Source of the DNA: Bacillota bacterium
GTDB taxonomy: Bacteria; Bacillota; Clostridia; Peptostreptococcales; Anaerovoracaceae
Assembly: GCA_021443825.1 (NCBI GenBank)
Contig: JABUTE010000023.1
Span: 1 to 21,091, forward strand
Direction of reading: 5' to 3'
Length of the DNA: 21,091 nt
Positions 20,859-21,091 of this stretch are shown in pieces; position 1 is the stretch's first letter; each line of letters starts with the position of its first letter. Position numbers and translations under genes: made by a program. The notes below the pieces were generated by a model. That model was not told where the DNA came from. It searched no databases and saw nothing but the letters and a program-made list of their open reading frames with translations.

Positions 20859-21091
20859 TTACCTTCTGCAGTCTTCTTCCGACAGCTCGCCGTTCATATA
20901 TTTTGTGATGATATGGCTGGTGAGCGCCACGTGGCTGGGGGTATAGCACTCCTTTAGTTCTTCTCTGGAGAACCAGTGAGCGCTGGCCAGCTCCACCCCA
21001 TCTACCTGAAAATCGGGCGACTCCGCCTCACACAGAAAGCCCATCAGCAGGCTGGAGCTCATGGCCCAGGGCTGGCTCTTATAGAAGCGGA
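20859..21091 (-). CDS. nudC: NAD(+) diphosphatase NudC, 3' end only
   Basis: The frame is open to the window edge, and the visible 77 residues are the C-terminus. They begin RFYKSQPWAM, which matches the SQPWPF signature that follows the Nudix box in NudC proteins, then SSLLMGFLCEAES, VDGVELASAHWFSREEL. NudC hydrolyses NAD(H) and removes NAD caps from RNA. The second Pro of the usual SQPWPF is replaced here (SQPWAM). The Nudix box and the N-terminal zinc part lie outside the window. The ATG at 21062 is internal to the gene, not its start. The gene abuts the DUF3841 pair. Confidence 0.82.
   Translation of the reverse strand, partial: RFYKSQPWAMSSSLLMGFLCEAESPDFQVDGVELASAHWFSREELKECYTPSHVALTSHIITKYMNGELSEEDCRR

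Overview
The window looks like chromosome from a GC-moderate Bacillota bacterium, most likely a gut-type member of class Clostridia. The grounds are strong AGGAGG-type ribosome sites, AT-rich sigma-A-like promoters between GC-rich genes, circularly permuted RbgA next to rplS, a clostridial DUF6873 protein, an anaerobic-type CbiK chelatase, a TraX-family membrane protein, a subgroup Ic aminotransferase and two DUF3841 proteins. TGA is read as stop. The taxonomic call is inference from gene content; no rRNA or other marker fixes the family. I see no insertion sequence, prophage, CRISPR array or plasmid function, and no gene-free stretch longer than 300 bases.

Layout. Bases 28-2931 (minus): a HAD phosphatase and a seven-helix membrane protein with a degenerate GGDEF and an intact EAL domain. 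Bases 3127-8828 (minus): a long same-strand block, NUDIX hydrolase, XerC/D-like tyrosine recombinase, rplS with its own promoter, leader and terminator, rbgA, an M42 peptidase, an Elp3-like radical SAM protein and a DUF6873 protein. Bases 8956-10185 (plus): a possible orphan small RNA, a YprB-type exonuclease-like protein whose predicted transcript begins at its start codon, and tRNA-Arg(ACG). Bases 10268-11946: a DppA-like M55 D-aminopeptidase diverging from a flavodoxin-rubredoxin fusion. Bases 12008-16224 (minus): yfcE, a short MGMT-family protein, an MFS transporter and a DUF4910/M28-type aminopeptidase. Bases 16436-19688: cbiK diverging from an aspartate-type aminotransferase, then a TraX-family protein. 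Bases 19747-21091 (minus): two tandem DUF3841 paralogues behind the 3' end of an NAD+ diphosphatase, cut by the window edge.

How the genes fit together. Most of this is housekeeping (ribosome assembly, nucleotide sanitation, tRNA) mixed with peptide and amino-acid handling (M42, M55, DUF4910/M28 plus MFS, aminotransferase). Intrinsic terminators with good stems mark most unit ends, and three sit between converging genes and can work both ways. The points most worth a second look are the tyrosine recombinase that keeps Arg, Arg and Tyr but lacks other catalytic residues, the NUDIX protein coupled to it with an expanded Nudix box, the orphan promoter-terminator unit at 8956-9082 with the leaderless candidate behind it, the rplS leader, and the NudC-DUF3841-DUF3841 cluster. 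I did not find a convincing complete new multi-gene system.
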